A DNA stretch of 64,000 nt from contig NC_018025.1 in NCBI RefSeq assembly GCF_000266945.1, positions 5,708,001-5,772,000 on the forward strand, given 5' to 3'. The notes below the pieces were generated by a model. That model was not told the origin of the DNA and did no database searches. It saw only the letters and a list, made by a program, of their open reading frames with translations. Below are positions 15,065 through 24,139 of the stretch, in pieces (position 1 is the stretch's first letter; each line of letters begins with the position of its first letter). The position numbers were made by a program, and so were the translations under genes. Origin of the DNA: Desulfomonile tiedjei DSM 6799 (GTDB taxonomy: Bacteria; Desulfobacterota; Desulfomonilia; Desulfomonilales; Desulfomonilaceae).

Positions 15065-17500
15065 TCAGAAAAGAACACTACCTAATTGAAATACGAAACA
15101 GGCCAGGATGAAGCCGATAACAACAGGATAGACTGCCGCAAAAACCATCCATTTTGTTCGGCCGGTCTCGTTCTTGATCGTCATAAGTGTTGCCAAACAC
15201 GGCGGAAAAAGTGCCATGAACACAAGAATCGCCAATGCGTGTCCCAGCGTCCATCCTCTTTCGGTAGATCTGATGGAACTGCCGAGGTTCCCGGGAGTGC
15301 TGCCATGCTCCACGCTATAGATCGTGCCAAGTGTTCCTACCAGGCTTTCCTTGGCAGCAAACGAGCTGATGATTGCTATGTTGATGCGCCAGTTGAAGCC
15401 TGCCAGATGAGTGACCGGTTCAATGGCTCGTCCGAATTTGCCTGCCCAACTCTCGTGAATGATTTCTTTACGACGTTCCCGTGCAGCTTTTCTGATCTTC
15501 TGGTCGAATTTCCTCAGTGCTGTCGCTGCTTTTGCTGCGTGCTTGTCCACAACTCCATTCAATCCTTCGCCCTTGTTTGCTATTATGAAGAATGCCGGAT
15601 TTTCGGTGGCGAATCGGTTCGCTATTTCTTTCAAACGACTTTCATTGTCACCGGCATCCTGCACGGCCTTTGCGTAACGGTCTCTGAAGTGCATCAATGA
15701 GACCAGATCGGGACCGGAGAGAAGACTTAGGTAGGGATTTGCGGTCCCTGCATCGCGCTGAAGTTGTTCTTCGGCCTGTCTTTCCAGAGAGTCGTAATAG
15801 AGTTCCCTCTCCAGCCCAATTCCGGGAAAGGTGACAAAGAACCACACCACAATCATGACTGCGGCTACAATTGTCACAATCTTCTTAACGAACAACCAGG
15901 TTCGCTCGATGGCCCGTCGAATCACTCCATCCACGGTTGGCAAGTGGTAAGCAGGAAGCTCCATCACGAAAGGGGCGGACTCACCTGTCACCAGATAGCT
16001 GCTGAAGATTTTCGCCATTGCCAGAGCCATCATGAAACTGAATACAGAGATACCGAAGAGTACTACTCCTTGATAAGCAGCAAAAAAGAGCCCTACAATG
16101 AGGACATAGAAAGGAATTTTTGCGAGGCAATTCATCAGCGGCATAATCAGGATAGTCACTAATCTGGCTTTTTCGTCTTTCATGGCTCGAGTCGCCATAA
16201 TTCCGGGTACAGCGCAGCCTCCAACGACTACTCCACCGAGAATCATAGGCAGAGTCGATTGTCCGTGGAGCCCAAATCCCCGCAAGACTCTATCCATAAT
16301 GAATGCCACACGGGCCATATAGCCGCTGTCCTCGAGGATCGCTATGCACGCGAAAAGAACCAGAAATATGGGGAGATAATAGAGTATTGCAACAACTCCG
16401 CCGACAAGACCATTGACGATGAGAGATTGCAGGAGCCCTTCTCGCAAGAGGTCCGCTGACGCAGGAAATAGCTGCGCTACAAAAATCTTGATGCTTTGAA
16501 AGAACGGAAAAGCCCAATCTGCCAACTTGGTGCCGTACACCATAGTGACCTGATAGAAAGTGAGAAGAATAGCTGCGAGTAGGATCGGCGCCAGAATCGG
16601 CTGGAGAAGTATTGCATCGATTTTGTCGGTGAGGGTTTGCTCAGATCCATAGGTTTTCAGCAGCGACTTTTCGCCAATTTGTGCAGCGAGACGATATCGG
16701 CCCGCAGCAATGGTTTTTTCAGGGGATTTCCTTGTGCGTTCTATAAATTCGTGTCGCAGCTCTTCCGCGTATTGGCAGAGCACCTTGCCGCCCGAACCGT
16801 TGTTGCAGTCCCAGTGTTGGAGAACGAGCCTCTGCGCTTCCGGATCGTTCTCCATCAACTTTACGGCAAGCCACCTACCGGGAAAGTCTTTAGCAAAATG
16901 GTTACATTCGGTCAGGCGATCCGTCAGTGTTTCCAGTGCAGGTTCCAATTCGGATCCGTACGGGAGCCTCCAGTTGGAAATCTCCCGTTCCGGCTGCGAA
17001 GCGATCTGTTCAACAGCTTCCTTTAATTCCTTTTTTCCTTTGCTTTTCTTTGCTACCGTAGGAATGACAGGTATTCCAAGTTCGGACGCTAAAAGTGGCA
17101 GGTTGATTTTAAAACCGCGGTTCTCGGCAACATCCATCATGTTTAGGCAAAGAACGATAGGTACCTGCAACTCCATGAGTTGGAATACCAGATAAAGGCT
17201 TCTTTCGAGATTCGCGGCATCAACAACAGCAACTACGGCATCCGGGCGGTCCAATAGAATGGAATCTCGCGCAATCCTTTCCTCTTGCGAATACGAGGTG
17301 AGACTATAGGTTCCGGGGAGGTCGACCACTTCTACTTTATAGTCATCCGAGGAATAGCTTCCCCACTTCTTCTCGACAGTCACCCCGGGATAATTGGCCA
17401 CATGTTGCCGGGCACCCGTGAGCATGTTGAAAACAGTGGATTTTCCGCAATTAGGCTGGCCTGCGAGAGCGACAAGTAGGGTACGACGGTCCTTCTTCAT
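15065..17500 (-). CDS. feoB: Ferrous iron transporter FeoB
   Basis: The 811-residue protein begins with a G domain: G1 GQPNCGKS (residues 14-21), G3 DLPGTYSL and G4 NMMD. It continues into a large polytopic membrane part with the two Gate regions and the conserved GCAVPGIMATRAM and LVGTLGTIY motifs. FeoB moves Fe(II) across the inner membrane, driven by its GTPase domain. The ATG at 17500 overlaps the stop of the feoA gene by four bases, which shows co-translation. The loop between the transmembrane bundles around residues 570-690 is long and charged. Length and motifs are normal. Confidence 0.97.
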   Translation of the reverse strand: MKKDRRTLLVALAGQPNCGKSTVFNMLTGARQHVANYPGVTVEKKWGSYSSDDYKVEVVDLPGTYSLTSYSQEERIARDSILLDRPDAVVAVVDAANLERSLYLVFQLMELQVPIVLCLNMMDVAENRGFKINLPLLASELGIPVIPTVAKKSKGKKELKEAVEQIASQPEREISNWRLPYGSELEPALETLTDRLTECNHFAKDFPGRWLAVKLMENDPEAQRLVLQHWDCNNGSGGKVLCQYAEELRHEFIERTRKSPEKTIAAGRYRLAAQIGEKSLLKTYGSEQTLTDKIDAILLQPILAPILLAAILLTFYQVTMVYGTKLADWAFPFFQSIKIFVAQLFPASADLLREGLLQSLIVNGLVGGVVAILYYLPIFLVLFACIAILEDSGYMARVAFIMDRVLRGFGLHGQSTLPMILGGVVVGGCAVPGIMATRAMKDEKARLVTILIMPLMNCLAKIPFYVLIVGLFFAAYQGVVLFGISVFSFMMALAMAKIFSSYLVTGESAPFVMELPAYHLPTVDGVIRRAIERTWLFVKKIVTIVAAVMIVVWFFVTFPGIGLERELYYDSLERQAEEQLQRDAGTANPYLSLLSGPDLVSLMHFRDRYAKAVQDAGDNESRLKEIANRFATENPAFFIIANKGEGLNGVVDKHAAKAATALRKFDQKIRKAARERRKEIIHESWAGKFGRAIEPVTHLAGFNWRINIAIISSFAAKESLVGTLGTIYSVEHGSTPGNLGSSIRSTERGWTLGHALAILVFMALFPPCLATLMTIKNETGRTKWMVFAAVYPVVIGFILACFVFQLGSVLF

Positions 17501-17721
17501 GCGATTGCGACCTCCACGCCCATGGCCTCGTTTCGTCTTATTGCCACGAGGTACCCGCGGATCTCGACATCGAGAGGGTCAAGAAGCGGAGCATTGCGAA
17601 TCACCTTTATCAAAGTGCCTTCGATAAATCCCATGTCAAGAAGTCGCTGGAGCTGGGCTCCTTCGAGACTCACATCGCAAACTCTGCACTCCTGGCCGGG
17701 GGTTAGCTGATCCAGTGTCAT
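17497..17721 (-). CDS. feoA: FeoA-family protein (adjacent to feoB)
   Basis: The 74-residue product has the SH3-like FeoA pattern: LTPGQECRVCDVSL, then LQRLLDMGFIEGTLIKVI, then PLDVEIRGYLVAIRRNEA. It is a small cytoplasmic partner of FeoB. The ATG at 17721 follows GGAGGATGAC; a TTG four codons upstream is the alternative. It overlaps feoB. Confidence 0.93.
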   Translation of the reverse strand: MTLDQLTPGQECRVCDVSLEGAQLQRLLDMGFIEGTLIKVIRNAPLLDPLDVEIRGYLVAIRRNEAMGVEVAIA

Positions 17722-17749
17722 GTCATCCTCCAATTTCCTTAAGCCCGAA

Positions 17750-18001
17750 CTAGGCAGGATCTGCGGCTACCATAATCTGGGAAGCCATCCCGTAACCGAT
17801 TGCCAGGCGTGTTTCGCCTGCGGCGACTATTGCAGGATCATCGACGTGGGAACAAGGGAACAGAATTTCCACTTCTTTGCCGACATGCAGCCCCATACTG
17901 ACAAGACGGTGCTGAAGTTCGGTTCCGCCGTTCAGTGCCACGATGAAGGCTTTTTGCCTGGGCTTCATACTTGTAAGTGGTTTAACTGTGGCTTCACACA
18001 T
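17750..18001 (-). CDS. Second FeoA-family protein
   Basis: The 83-residue product also shows the FeoA fold signature: ALNGGTELQHRLVSMGLHVGKEVEILF, then RLAIGYGMASQIMV. It is quite different in sequence from its neighbour, as is common where two FeoA proteins flank one FeoB. The start follows GGAGGATTACA. It is the first gene of the feo transcript as far as can be seen. Confidence 0.9.
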   Translation of the reverse strand: MCEATVKPLTSMKPRQKAFIVALNGGTELQHRLVSMGLHVGKEVEILFPCSHVDDPAIVAAGETRLAIGYGMASQIMVAADPA

Positions 18002-18042
18002 TGTAATCCTCCATACTTCTCAGAAGAGCGTTTTTAGATCAT

Positions 18043-18054
18043 CTAATCAGTTAG
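18043..18054. promoter_or_regulatory. Candidate iron-regulator operator before feoA
   Basis: The palindrome CTAA-TCAG-TTAG lies 42 bases before the first feoA start. Similar palindromes (CTAATTCAATTAG at 22252-22264 and TTAGCTCCGGCTAA at 22261-22274) precede the FeoB-associated gene. DtxR/IdeR-type sites are built of TTAG and CTAA half sites, so an iron regulator may bind here; this is inference. Confidence 0.3.
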
Positions 18055-18056
18055 TT

Positions 18057-18150
18057 ATGGGAAAATCCCCCTGCCCGTCCCTCACAAAAGGTGGGGTAAA
18101 AAGGCACATGCAACTCCTCCTTTGGCAAAGGGGGAGGGGGATTTGTAAAA
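18057..18150. repeat. Diverged palindromic repeat related to family A
   Basis: Starts with GGGAAAATCCCCCTGCC and ends with GGGGGAGGGGGATTTG, so the AATCCCC/GGGGATT arms are kept while the centre differs from the TTTATAAA copies. Confidence 0.55.
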
Positions 18151-18226
18151 CCATTACACCAGGATCACTGGAGAAATCTTCCTCCAGCTCGCGATGACTG
18201 AATGGTCACTGTTTAGGAATGAGCTC

Positions 18227-18634
18227 TTATGCGAGCTTGGGAGCATCCCACGTACGGTCCCATCCTTCTACTTCTTCTTCCTCATCTTCCTTCTCATCCT
18301 CACCTTCCTCTTCATCTTCTTCTTCGTCTTTTTGGGCGATTTTCATTCCTGAATCCGGCATCCCTGCCTTTTCAAGTGACAGGATTTTCCTCTCCGGTCC
18401 TGACACTTTCCCGGATGTATCGGCGTTTCCACAAGAGCGAGAAACAGGTGGAATCGTCTTTATCACCGTTGCCGCCGAATGAGCGGAGAACTCCGCTTCT
18501 TGCATGCTGAAGGAGACAATGTGAAGACTCTGAGACGGCCCATGGGACGGCGCAAAGGAGGCGTTGCACACCTGAACGGCCGTCAACGTCAAGGGAACCA
18601 TTACCAACAGTATGAACAATGATCTTTTCATCAT
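18227..18634 (-). CDS. Small exported protein with acidic C terminus
   Basis: The ATG at 18634 (MMKRSLFILL) has GGAG before it. The 135-residue product has a signal peptide (LVMVPLTLTAVQVCNA) and no conserved fold that I know. It ends in a dense run of Asp/Glu (about 24 acidic residues among 31, from KDEEEDEEEG on) followed by GWDRTWDAPKLA. Such a tail could bind metal ions at low affinity in the periplasm. It lies between the outer-membrane barrel gene and feoA on the same strand, so a link to iron handling is plausible but unproven. Confidence 0.7.
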   Translation of the reverse strand: MMKRSLFILLVMVPLTLTAVQVCNASFAPSHGPSQSLHIVSFSMQEAEFSAHSAATVIKTIPPVSRSCGNADTSGKVSGPERKILSLEKAGMPDSGMKIAQKDEEEDEEEGEDEKEDEEEEVEGWDRTWDAPKLA

Positions 18635-18679
18635 AATACTCCGCAAAAGAAGTCGCTTAACCATGTCCTGGCTGCCGCG

Positions 18680-20419
18680 TTAGAAGTCAAATACCAGCGA
18701 GAATTCGCCGCCAATGATGGGATCGATCGCTTTGCCTGGGCGAGTTCCAAAATTGTTGGCTGCAGTTCCTGCTTCCCATCCGGGAACCGATCGATCCGCA
18801 CACGCATAATTGAACCATTTGCCGGGTTGCCAATAGCCTACGACTACTCCTGCGGTCCAACCTTCCAGAAGCTTCCAATCCAATCCTGCATTGATCTCGT
18901 AACCAAGAGCAGTATCAGGGATGTTGGGAGAAGTCGGATAGCGGTTAATATTGAAGCTCACATTTCCGTCAGGAACATTGCCGAAATCGCCAACACCTGC
19001 ATTGGGACCGAGTGAACCCCAGCTATATCCGTTGGAAGTCCTGTTAGCGTAGAAGAAGGTTCCGAATACATTGAGGTTGGATGCAACGGCATAGTCGGCT
19101 CTGGCTGCAAATACCGAAGCATCTCTCAGGTATCCGTCACCGGAAAGGTTGTAAGCGTTCAGCCCTCCGCCGTAGTTGTAACTGAAAAGATAACTATAGG
19201 GCCTGAACACATCGAAATTGCCAAGCTGAACATCGTAGTTCGGGTGCCATACGAATGCAGCAGGCTGCTTACCGATTATGAGGCCCGCTCTTCTGTCAGG
19301 ACCTGGAGTCCAGGCATGAAGGAGGCTCACCTTGGCAGGCCCCGCAATCGCTCCCAATTCGACCATGTACCTCCATTGTTCGATGTAGAGAGTGTTCGGC
19401 GGAGTGATCTGTGCACCGGGGTCTGCATGGAAGCGATCCGTCCAATAAAGCCATGCCGCCTCTGCATTGAGGAAGAAACGTCCATTATTATATTTCATGA
19501 AAACAGATCCGTGGGTGAGCTCGCTATCCTGAGCCACAAGAGGAAAGGCCGGAGGATTGGCAGGATCGATCAACTCTGCTTCGGGGCCGATGTGATAAGC
19601 GCCGTAGGACCCGAGTATACCTGCTCTGAACGGACCTCCGCTGTACATGACGAATGCCAGGAAATCTTTTGAGAAGCTGCCGTTTCCGTCTGCCCAGCTA
19701 AAGTATTGTCTCGTCACACCATCTGGTGCTGCCGCATATGCTGCGCCGGGATACGGGTACAAGGAGATGCTGTACGGATCGTAGCCGCCAAATGCGGCTA
19801 TACTGGAGCTTCCTGCAAATCTGTATGGGTAAAAAGCGATACCGATATCTAAGGGCCCATATGGAGCCGTGAGTGTTATTGATTCAGTACTCGCTGCGTC
19901 TTCGCCGTCATACTGTAAAGCGTTTCCGAAGGACCAGGGCCTTTTCCCGATGCCAAATACACCGATCGGGGTCTGCGCCGTCACCCAAAACAGCGTCCAC
20001 TGACCTTCACTAAAAGCCCTGCTCGTGCCCGCCGCATCCTGGGTGTGGTAATCAGAAGCAAGCGGGTCTCCATATGTTCCTAACCGATAAAGACCGGTCA
20101 TCTTAATCGCAGGATTGATCTTGATGACCGGCTCGAATTCCACGTTGAAGTAAGACCATCTCGCCATGGCCGAAGTGGTTATATTCGTGTCGAACTGGCC
20201 GCCGTTCCAGAAGTTTAAGTTGGCAGCTCTGGTCGCTCCGCCGTTATCCACATTGTATTGGCCGAAAAAGCCTTTGTGACCGGTCTGGTTGTACCACTCG
20301 TACGTCCAGTTAAAAGATCCAGCCAACTCGAATTCCCACGCCAATGCCGGAGAAGTAATCAAAGATGTGCTTCCCACAAGCATCAGGACGATTAACGTAA
20401 ATGCATGAATTCGTTTCAT
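18680..20419 (-). CDS. Outer-membrane beta-barrel (porin-like) protein
   Basis: The 579-residue product has a signal peptide ending at SPALA (about residue 27) and starts WEFELAGSFNWTYEWYNQTG, then alternates aromatic and polar residues to the end (GEFSLVFDF), the C-terminal Phe being typical of barrels sorted by BamA. Many Tyr, Trp and Gly residues and repeated NLNFW/FFLNAEAAW-like strands fit a 16- to 18-strand barrel. It is preceded by AGGAGG and followed by the acidic exported protein and the feo genes, so it may be an outer-membrane route for iron or another solute. Substrate is unknown. Confidence 0.85.
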   Translation of the reverse strand: MKRIHAFTLIVLMLVGSTSLITSPALAWEFELAGSFNWTYEWYNQTGHKGFFGQYNVDNGGATRAANLNFWNGGQFDTNITTSAMARWSYFNVEFEPVIKINPAIKMTGLYRLGTYGDPLASDYHTQDAAGTSRAFSEGQWTLFWVTAQTPIGVFGIGKRPWSFGNALQYDGEDAASTESITLTAPYGPLDIGIAFYPYRFAGSSSIAAFGGYDPYSISLYPYPGAAYAAAPDGVTRQYFSWADGNGSFSKDFLAFVMYSGGPFRAGILGSYGAYHIGPEAELIDPANPPAFPLVAQDSELTHGSVFMKYNNGRFFLNAEAAWLYWTDRFHADPGAQITPPNTLYIEQWRYMVELGAIAGPAKVSLLHAWTPGPDRRAGLIIGKQPAAFVWHPNYDVQLGNFDVFRPYSYLFSYNYGGGLNAYNLSGDGYLRDASVFAARADYAVASNLNVFGTFFYANRTSNGYSWGSLGPNAGVGDFGNVPDGNVSFNINRYPTSPNIPDTALGYEINAGLDWKLLEGWTAGVVVGYWQPGKWFNYACADRSVPGWEAGTAANNFGTRPGKAIDPIIGGEFSLVFDF

Positions 20420-20480
20420 AACCCTTTCATCCTCCTTACATTCAAGGTCGGCACAGCCGACAACGGAAAAAAAGAAAGCG

Positions 20481-20505
20481 AAAAAACGCGTGCCGCAGGC
20501 ACACG
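20481..20505 (-). terminator. Intrinsic terminator of the histidine kinase gene
   Basis: On the minus strand CGTGTGCC-TGC-GGCACGCG forms an eight-base stem (one G-U pair) followed by TTTTTT. It lies between the kinase stop (20616) and the start of the barrel gene (20419). Confidence 0.75.
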
Positions 20506-20615
20506 TCAGTTAATACTCCCTGTGCGAGAGACAAAATCCAGACACTCAGTCGTACATATTCGCAGTTATCTCTGGCATCATTCCTTCGAGCAACAATTGA
20601 GAGTCCGGAAAGCGA

Positions 20616-21755
20616 CTAATCTCGTACAGCTTCTTCCTGCACCGTTCGCCTTGACCGGGACTGCTCCCGATCGTGCATCAGGTGAGAGATCACCTCGTAA
20701 AGGTGAACGTCCAAATCTTGAACGTCGGTCCGCAAGCCGGACAAACGAGAACTCTCTATCCGGTGTTCTTTCAGGTACTTTTCCAGATGCTCGATATTCT
20801 TGTATATACGTTCTATGTCAACATGTAGATGCTGTACATCATCTCTCAGCAGGCCCTCCGAAGCCTCCTTTCTCATTGATTGCAGGGGCGCAACACGCCC
20901 AAGGGGACAAAATGTCGAAGCGCACTCCACAGTCGGAAGAAAAGCCTGGCACGTTGTGCCCTTCCCTGGAACACTCTTAACGGTGATAGCTCCTCCATGA
21001 CCCTTTACAATGCGACTGACTACTGCCAGCCCCAAACCGCTTCCTTCGCCGTTTGTTTTTGTCGTGAAGTAGGGTTCAAAGATGCGTTCCATGATATCCG
21101 GGTCAATACCGCACCCGGTGTCACTCACGGTGATTTGCAGGTACGAACCCGGTTTAAGGGTGGGATGGATATCGGCTGCCATGCCAGGATCAAGTTCTAC
21201 ACGGCCGAGTTCCACATGCAATAAGCCGCCGCATTCCCGCATGGAGTGCACTGAATTGGTGCATAGATTGAGCAGAAGTCGATGAATTTGCGTTGCGTCA
21301 GCAAGGATAGGGCGCATATCCTCCGATACGCCGAACCGGATAGAGACAGTATCGGGAACGGATGCACGGAGTAGCCCGATCGTTTCTGCAACGATGGGCA
21401 CGATATCGATCTGTCGCATTGCCTGTTTGTCCGGAAGCGAAAGGGTGAGCATTTGACTCACCACTTTCTCGCCCCGAGTGGCTGCTTCGATTACGGTCTG
21501 CAGATGCAGATGGGGCTTGCCATCTTTACGAATCGACTCTATCGCGAGTTCGGTGAATCCCTTGATAATTATGAGAATGTTTTTGAAATCATGGGCGATC
21601 TCTTTTATCAAGATTTCGTTATCATGCATTTTTTCCGTTTGCAGCGATCGATGTTTTCTTATCATAGTGTTTGTCATGTCAGACTTGGTCGCCGCCCGGA
21701 AACCCATCGGATTGACTGTTTCCTCGCTGCACGAGGATGAGGAGTTGTTCATCAT
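20616..21755 (-). CDS. Cytoplasmic histidine kinase without recognised sensor domain
   Basis: The start is placed at MMNNSSSS (21755), with AAAGGAAC before it; the open frame extends 120 residues further upstream but that part looks non-coding. The 379-residue product has HisKA with H55 in EIAHDFKN, N box LLLNLCTNSVHSM, DTGCGID and GSGLGLAV. A 95-residue helical tail follows the ATPase domain (VDIERIYKNIEHLEKYLKEH), which could be an oligomerisation or partner-binding segment. No receiver gene is adjacent; the lone receiver at 12201 is a possible partner. Its place among iron genes suggests a metal or envelope signal, unproven. Confidence 0.85.
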   Translation of the reverse strand: MMNNSSSSCSEETVNPMGFRAATKSDMTNTMIRKHRSLQTEKMHDNEILIKEIAHDFKNILIIIKGFTELAIESIRKDGKPHLHLQTVIEAATRGEKVVSQMLTLSLPDKQAMRQIDIVPIVAETIGLLRASVPDTVSIRFGVSEDMRPILADATQIHRLLLNLCTNSVHSMRECGGLLHVELGRVELDPGMAADIHPTLKPGSYLQITVSDTGCGIDPDIMERIFEPYFTTKTNGEGSGLGLAVVSRIVKGHGGAITVKSVPGKGTTCQAFLPTVECASTFCPLGRVAPLQSMRKEASEGLLRDDVQHLHVDIERIYKNIEHLEKYLKEHRIESSRLSGLRTDVQDLDVHLYEVISHLMHDREQSRSRRTVQEEAVRD

Positions 21756-21975
21756 GAAATTCCGTTCCTTTCTCACCGTTTCACAACAGGCCTGAAGAGG
21801 ACGAACAACCGACTCAGAAGGCCGCAAACGAACACCTGCCTCGCTATATGACCACCCTCTCTGCCGTCCATGACGAAAGCTGGGCATTAAAAGGATTCTC
21901 TTCTGTTTCTCTGCACTCTTTTTCATCTCGGACCGGGTTTTGAAATGAACTACCGTATTTCTCCTCACGAATGAC

Positions 21976-22224
21976 TTACCGAATTTTTCCACTGGAATAA
22001 GAGCCATACTTTTCTTCATCAAACGTGCTGCCTGGGGCGTCGGCATTGTTGAGGAGATCGTTACAGCAACTGCCGGAGCGTCCCGACGAGCATTCGTTTC
22101 CGCATGAGCCCCCATGTCCGCACGAGCACGTAGTCTTGTTACTCGTCAGATTTCGTTGAAAGGACCAAAGCAGACCAGTGGCGGCTATCAACACGATTCC
22201 AATCACCAGCGCAGTCTCCATCAT
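21976..22224 (-). CDS. FeoB-associated Cys-rich membrane protein
   Basis: The 82-residue product has one N-terminal membrane helix (ALVIGIVLIAATGLLW) followed by a short soluble segment rich in Cys and Gly (CSCGHGGSCGNECSSG, then SCCND). This is the layout of FeoB-associated Cys-rich membrane proteins, often encoded beside feoB and thought to bind iron. Start at 22224 (ATG-ATG) with GAGGAG. It is some 4 kb from feoB but on the same strand, with palindromes like that before feoA just upstream. Confidence 0.8.
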   Translation of the reverse strand: MMETALVIGIVLIAATGLLWSFQRNLTSNKTTCSCGHGGSCGNECSSGRSGSCCNDLLNNADAPGSTFDEEKYGSYSSGKIR

Positions 22225-22535
22225 AGATACTCCTCAATAGACTTTTGAACTCTAATTCAATTAGCTCCGGCTAATTCTACGTCCAAAAAAACATGACACC
22301 CTGACCTCAGGAAGGGAGCAACCCCTCTTTTCATCTGCAAGCGTTTTGCAGAACACGGGTAGCGAGGGGCTGCCCTGTGGAAGGCTGAGTCGAAATAATG
22401 TGATTTTGCGTTTCATAGCGTTAATAAGGATTCAAGTAATTTCGGACGCATTATGCTTCGTCCGTAAAAGCTACTCTCAATGAACTCAATCAGTAGACGT
22501 GTTTCATCCGACGTTCATCATAATGCGTCAAAGCG
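22225..22535. other. 311-bp gap between FeoB-associated and DUF2325 genes
   Basis: No gene is visible. It contains overlapping palindromes CTAATTCAATTAG (22252-22264) and TTAGCTCCGGCTAA (22261-22274), possible operator sites, about 30-50 bases before the FeoB-associated gene. No other structure was noticed. Confidence 0.45.
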
Positions 22536-23702
22536 TCAAGCAACCTCGGATTCTGCGAAATGTTCTTCGATGGCTGTTCTGAAGCCGCTTAATCCTGCCG
22601 TACGCGGAAAACAGCACGGGACTCCGTATTTCTTGCAAAGCTTTTTCACCGACTTCACAGCGTTGTGACTGTTCACCTCTACCGGACACACCACCAAGTC
22701 AGCTCTGCGGACGCAATCGTGAATGAGGCATTCGCCTGCCCGACAATCCCCGTGATGGCGATGGAATGTGCCACCCAGATGCTCTACGAGCTGCCGGTAA
22801 TGGCTCTCCAAGCTATCTATTCCTCCCACCATGGCCACATGCTTCTGCTTGAGGAAATCTCGGCAAGGACATGAACAAGGAGCGTCTTGTTCATTTTCAG
22901 GAGACTCGTCGCAAGCCTTACGGCAAATGTCGCGTGCCAGCACATCGATATCTGCACGCAGCCTGGTGCATTCTTCTTCAAGATCCTGATTCCGGGAGCG
23001 CGCCTCATCCAGCAACAATTGTAAACGTGCGATTTTGTCTGTCTGATCGATTCTCTGAGGACCAACCCACGCCGCCGGCTGCCTCTCAGGTTCTGCATTG
23101 GCTGGTGGTGAGTTTCTTGCGTCAGCAAGCTGTAAGCGAAGCTGTTCAATGACCTTTTCACGGCGATCCAATTCAGCCTGAGCATCGAGCATTTGTCTTT
23201 TCAGTCGAGTCAATTCCTCTATAGCGTTACTCTCTTCCTCACGTTCCTGGGTCTTTGCCGCTGCGGATTTCCAGAAATCGCGGACCAATCGGTGCTCGAG
23301 CATATGGATGAATCCGAAGAGTGCGGTTTCAACTGAAGCCCTGTCCGCCGATTCTCTCGTCGCGAGATTCCACAGCACTGCCCAGAGGGGAATATCCGCA
23401 TTTCCTTTGCCTTCGGTAACCGCTTCGATGAGCTCGCGCGCGTCCAGAGCCGACAGTCGCCGGGAATACCGGAGATACTTGGATTCTATCAATTTCTGAA
23501 TATGCCGAGAGACCTTGTTATCACTGCTGCAAAGATGCACTGCAGTCGAATGAAGCGCAAATTCATGATCCACAAGCGGATCGGTTTGAGAGATACCGAA
23601 CTTCCTTGCTAATTTCTTGAGTTCTCCCAGGTCGAATGCCATGCCAACAACCTTGCAGATTGTCTGGTGCTGGAGTTCCCAAACTTTTCTCCGGGCTTTC
23701 AT
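22536..23702 (-). CDS. DUF2325 protein with helical N-terminal region
   Basis: The 388-residue product ends in a DUF2325 domain (residues about 290-388: HVAMVGGIDSLESHYRQLVEH, then GDCRAGECLIHDCVRRADLVVCPVEVNSHNAV and KKYGVPCCF). That domain has a Rossmann-like fold with conserved Cys residues of unknown function. The first 180 residues are helical, and residues about 180-270 form a coiled coil (RLKRQMLDAQAELDRREKVIEQL). No close partner is visible; the gene is flanked by gaps on both sides. Cys positions hint at metal or redox sensing. Confidence 0.8.
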   Translation of the reverse strand: MKARRKVWELQHQTICKVVGMAFDLGELKKLARKFGISQTDPLVDHEFALHSTAVHLCSSDNKVSRHIQKLIESKYLRYSRRLSALDARELIEAVTEGKGNADIPLWAVLWNLATRESADRASVETALFGFIHMLEHRLVRDFWKSAAAKTQEREEESNAIEELTRLKRQMLDAQAELDRREKVIEQLRLQLADARNSPPANAEPERQPAAWVGPQRIDQTDKIARLQLLLDEARSRNQDLEEECTRLRADIDVLARDICRKACDESPENEQDAPCSCPCRDFLKQKHVAMVGGIDSLESHYRQLVEHLGGTFHRHHGDCRAGECLIHDCVRRADLVVCPVEVNSHNAVKSVKKLCKKYGVPCCFPRTAGLSGFRTAIEEHFAESEVA

Positions 23703-24139
23703 GAATGTTCCCCAACCAGGTGGTGCTGTTTCGTCTGATTCGCACCGCCAATAATCACGAAAATAGAATGTTAGGCTTGTCTACCAAACGTAGAGAAACC
23801 TGTCAAGCATTTTTTTCACGCGATTATCTCAACACGTCTATGCTTCACAGAAGCCCATAATTAGCTTTGACTACCAGAACAGTTCCACACAATCACTCAA
23901 AAGAAATTGACATTACGTCGATTTCAGTGATAACCTCGGACCGACAACCCTGTGATGGACTCTTTTTGAAATAAACTTGGGATCATGAAGGAAAGACTAA
24001 AACAAATATGTCACTTGGTTCTTGTGAACCGCTGGGAATCACAATGGCTCACTCCAATCCAGGGAGAGTTCCTGGAAATCGAAAGATCGCTTTTGCATCG
24101 ATTTTACCAGCCTGAACTTGCTGAATACAGGGAGATTTG
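23703..24139 (+). other. 437-bp gap upstream of methyltransferase gene
   Basis: The gap is A+T-rich and contains a possible sigma-70 promoter on the plus strand: TTGACA at 23907-23912 with TGATAA at 23928-23933 (spacing 15, so weak). No gene is seen. Confidence 0.4.

Noticed and set aside
15086-15700. 204-residue plus-strand frame over feoB
   Set aside because: Antisense shadow of feoB with Cys/Ser-rich composition.
21756-22115. N-terminal extension of the minus-strand histidine kinase
   Set aside because: The 120 extra residues look non-coding and lack domain features; a good ribosome binding site precedes the inner ATG pair.
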